Source of the DNA: Bacteroidales bacterium
Lineage (GTDB): Bacteria; Bacteroidota; Bacteroidia; Bacteroidales; UBA932
Direction of reading: 5' to 3'
DNA: 25,435 nt
NCBI GenBank assembly: GCA_009784635.1
Contig: WRBG01000007.1
Span: forward strand, 1-25,435
Numbering within the stretch: the stretch's first letter is position 1; each line of letters starts with the position of its first letter. Below the pieces are notes generated by a model. It was not told the origin of the DNA and made no database searches. It saw nothing but the letters and a program-made list of their open reading frames with translations. Positions 23,699 to 25,435 of the stretch are shown piece after piece. The translations under genes were made by a program, and so were the position numbers.

Positions 23699-25435
23699 TT
23701 ACAATTCTTTTATTCGCAAATTTCTGAATTTGACCACCGAGCCGTGGCCCAAAAAGGCAAGGTGTCCTTTGCGGTTATGTATGCCCGGATGGTCCATGCC
23801 GTCTATCGTACCGTTTTTACTGGCCTCGTCCAAGTCTCCGTCAAGGATTACCGTACCGTTTAGGGTAACTTTATAGTGGTTGCCCTTTACCTCTATCTCT
23901 TGATAGTTCCACTCGCCTACGGGCTTTAGAAAACCGCGCTTGGCCGGAATAATGCCGTAGGCCGAGCCGTGGTATTGGTATGGCTCTAAATTACGGTAAA
24001 TCGGGGCATCGTCGTCAAGCACTTGAATCTCGACGCCCACAAATGCTGCGTCTCCTTCCATGGGCGTGCGGACTCCAATCCCGTTGTTTGCGCCCGGAGT
24101 GAGCAGAAATTCAAAGCGGAAGATAAAGTCGCCAAACTCCTCCTTAGTGTAGAGGTTGCCGCCGCTGCCTTTGCCCGGATAAAGAGCAATCGCGCCGTCC
24201 TCTGCCACATAGTCTTGAGTATTGCCCACCCACTGGTTCATGGATAAGCCGTCAAAAAGAACCCGGAAGCCTTCGGCTTGTTCCTCGGCGCTTAGCACGT
24301 AAGGCTCAAGTTGAGGCAACTCCTTTATGTAGATGTCGCGGTAAAACACTTTGGTGCCGTGCGCCTGCAATTCAATCTGCTCAATAGGAAAAATAGGCTG
24401 ACTGCGGTCCCAGAAATTTTCAAGTATTACATTGTCAACTACTAATTTGCCGTTTAGCATCACGGTGACTCGCTCGCCCACCATTTTAATATAAAAGGTA
24501 TTCCATGTTCCCAGCTTGTTGTCGGCCACCAAAATCGGGTCCTTTTCGTGCACGCGGTTGTTGTACAGTCCGCCCGAACCGACCTGCGCGCCTACCCAAA
24601 CCCTTGCGGTGTCCCATATCTGAACTTGGGGCGAACCACGGAGGTAGATGCCGGCGTCTGCATTGTTACCGGCAGTGTCCAGCAACCAGTCTACATACAT
24701 TTCCACATCGCCATATTGTCTTTGGGTACAGAGGTTATCATATCCCGTTCCATCAAATACAAGACAGCCGTTTTGTACCGTCCAGTCGCGGCGCATAATC
24801 TCGTCTGCCTTAATCTGAGCCTCGGCAAGTTGGGCGGGACTCATTCTACTGCGGGCAATGGGGTTCTGCACAAGGCCTTTCCAGCCTGTGAGGTCATGGC
24901 CGTTAAACGCCGATATAAAACCTGCTTCTACAGGAGGGGCTTCGCTGATGTATTTGCGCACGGCGGTCTTCTCATATTCTGCGTCTCCTCCCAAGCGAAC
25001 CTCCATAAACTTTTCGAGCAATTCTTTAACATGCGGCCCCCAGTAGTTGTAGTTGCGGTCGCGCTGGGTCAAGTTATAAACGCCTGTGGCTGCCGCTTGA
25101 GCCGTTTCCGGATTATACAGATATTTACCGATGGTTATCAATGAATTAAACACATTGATGCGGCCGAGCGTTTGAAGGATGATATTTTTGCTTTGGTCTG
25201 TCTTTGCCGCTTCGAGGGCCTCGCGGAGAAGCTGGTATCTACGCACATCGGTAAAGCCTTGATTGTTTACCATGCGGATGTAGGACGACAAGGACTCCAT
25301 ACTGCCGGTTTGGCCAAAATTATCCAACAGCCATTCGGCGGCCTCAAAACCCCTCCAATTGCGGGCGGCAGCCATAGCCCCCGAATCATTTTTGTCCAAG
25401 CCCTGCTTGAGAAGGGCAAAGGTTTGCGGCGAGGG
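23699..25435 (-). CDS. Tandem DUF1080 (3-keto-disaccharide hydrolase-like) protein, N-terminus missing
   Basis: Open from the right edge of the window; the true start lies beyond 25435 (the TTG at 25399 is internal). The visible 578 residues are: about 1-165 helical repeats in HEAT/armadillo style; about 175-380 a first DUF1080 domain ('FISAFNGHDLTGWKGL' and later 'ADAGIYLRGSPQVQIWD'); about 390-575 a second DUF1080 domain ('FRVLFDGLSMNQWVGN', 'NNGIGVRTPMEGDAAFVGVE', 'IEVKGNHYKVTLNGTVI'), ending 'RNLRIKEL'. DUF1080 domains have a concanavalin-like jelly roll and include 3-keto-disaccharide hydrolases that act on oxidised sugars. Any signal peptide is outside the window. Which domain is catalytic, if either, cannot be told. 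It is the last gene here and runs convergent with DUF3127. Confidence 0.88.
   Translation of the reverse strand, partial: PSPQTFALLKQGLDKNDSGAMAAARNWRGFEAAEWLLDNFGQTGSMESLSSYIRMVNNQGFTDVRRYQLLREALEAAKTDQSKNIILQTLGRINVFNSLITIGKYLYNPETAQAAATGVYNLTQRDRNYNYWGPHVKELLEKFMEVRLGGDAEYEKTAVRKYISEAPPVEAGFISAFNGHDLTGWKGLVQNPIARSRMSPAQLAEAQIKADEIMRRDWTVQNGCLVFDGTGYDNLCTQRQYGDVEMYVDWLLDTAGNNADAGIYLRGSPQVQIWDTARVWVGAQVGSGGLYNNRVHEKDPILVADNKLGTWNTFYIKMVGERVTVMLNGKLVVDNVILENFWDRSQPIFPIEQIELQAHGTKVFYRDIYIKELPQLEPYVLSAEEQAEGFRVLFDGLSMNQWVGNTQDYVAEDGAIALYPGKGSGGNLYTKEEFGDFIFRFEFLLTPGANNGIGVRTPMEGDAAFVGVEIQVLDDDAPIYRNLEPYQYHGSAYGIIPAKRGFLKPVGEWNYQEIEVKGNHYKVTLNGTVILDGDLDEASKNGTIDGMDHPGIHNRKGHLAFLGHGSVVKFRNLRIKEL

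Noticed and set aside
24548..25144. 198-codon plus-strand open frame opposite the DUF1080 gene
   Set aside because: Antisense shadow with no domain and no promoter.
1..25435. Search for CRISPR, insertion sequences, integrase, toxin-antitoxin, tRNA or rRNA genes
   Set aside because: Nothing by eye: no spaced direct repeats, no transposase or integrase motifs, and no cloverleaf sequences. The gene content looks like ordinary core chromosome.

Overview
The window looks like ordinary chromosome from a member of the Bacteroidota, most likely order Bacteroidales. The reasons are Bacteroidota-restricted families (DUF4834, DUF3127), a TonB-dependent receptor end, an S16 protein with a long charged tail, AraC regulators with a multi-pass membrane half, little use of Shine-Dalgarno sites, and several start regions carrying the Bacteroidota housekeeping promoter pattern (TTG, about 18-20 bases, TAnnTTTG). 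I cannot place the genus. I see no mobile element, tRNA, rRNA or CRISPR array. Everything here was read by eye; no search was run.

Layout. 1-213: the 3' end of a TonB-dependent receptor. 214-465: a regulatory gap holding what looks like a perfect sigma-54 promoter, a GC-rich hairpin and a housekeeping promoter, followed by rpsP and rimM (466-1616). From 13081 down to 1633 every gene is on the minus strand. It begins with a six-gene operon: a DUF3352-like membrane-anchored protein, a DUF4834 protein, an MsbA-like ABC exporter, a long-chain acyl-CoA ligase, a dCMP deaminase-family enzyme and an S41 C-terminal processing peptidase. Then come two adjacent AraC-type regulators (one with seven predicted membrane spans, one without a sensor) and the ribosome-associated ATPase EttA.

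From 13138 the plus strand carries a non-classical glutamine synthetase, a BASS-family symporter, a PlsC-like acyltransferase and an Omp85-like outer-membrane barrel without POTRA domains. RecQ (minus) is divergent from kdsD (plus), which overlaps an agmatinase/arginase-family gene. An FKBP lipoprotein and a DUF3127 protein follow. The window ends in a partial minus-strand protein with helical repeats and two DUF1080 domains.

Theme. Much of the window concerns the cell envelope: lipid A export (MsbA-like), Kdo precursor synthesis (KdsD), acyl-chain activation and transfer, an Omp85 barrel, a periplasmic protease and a foldase. Translation (S16, RimM, EttA) and nitrogen/polyamine metabolism (glutamine synthetase, agmatinase-like) fill the rest. 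I did not find an obvious new multi-gene defence or mobile system. The points most worth following are the sigma-54 promoter upstream of rpsP, the interlocked divergent promoters at 13091-13127, the membrane-AraC/orphan-AraC pair, and the unknown-function genes leading the MsbA operon.
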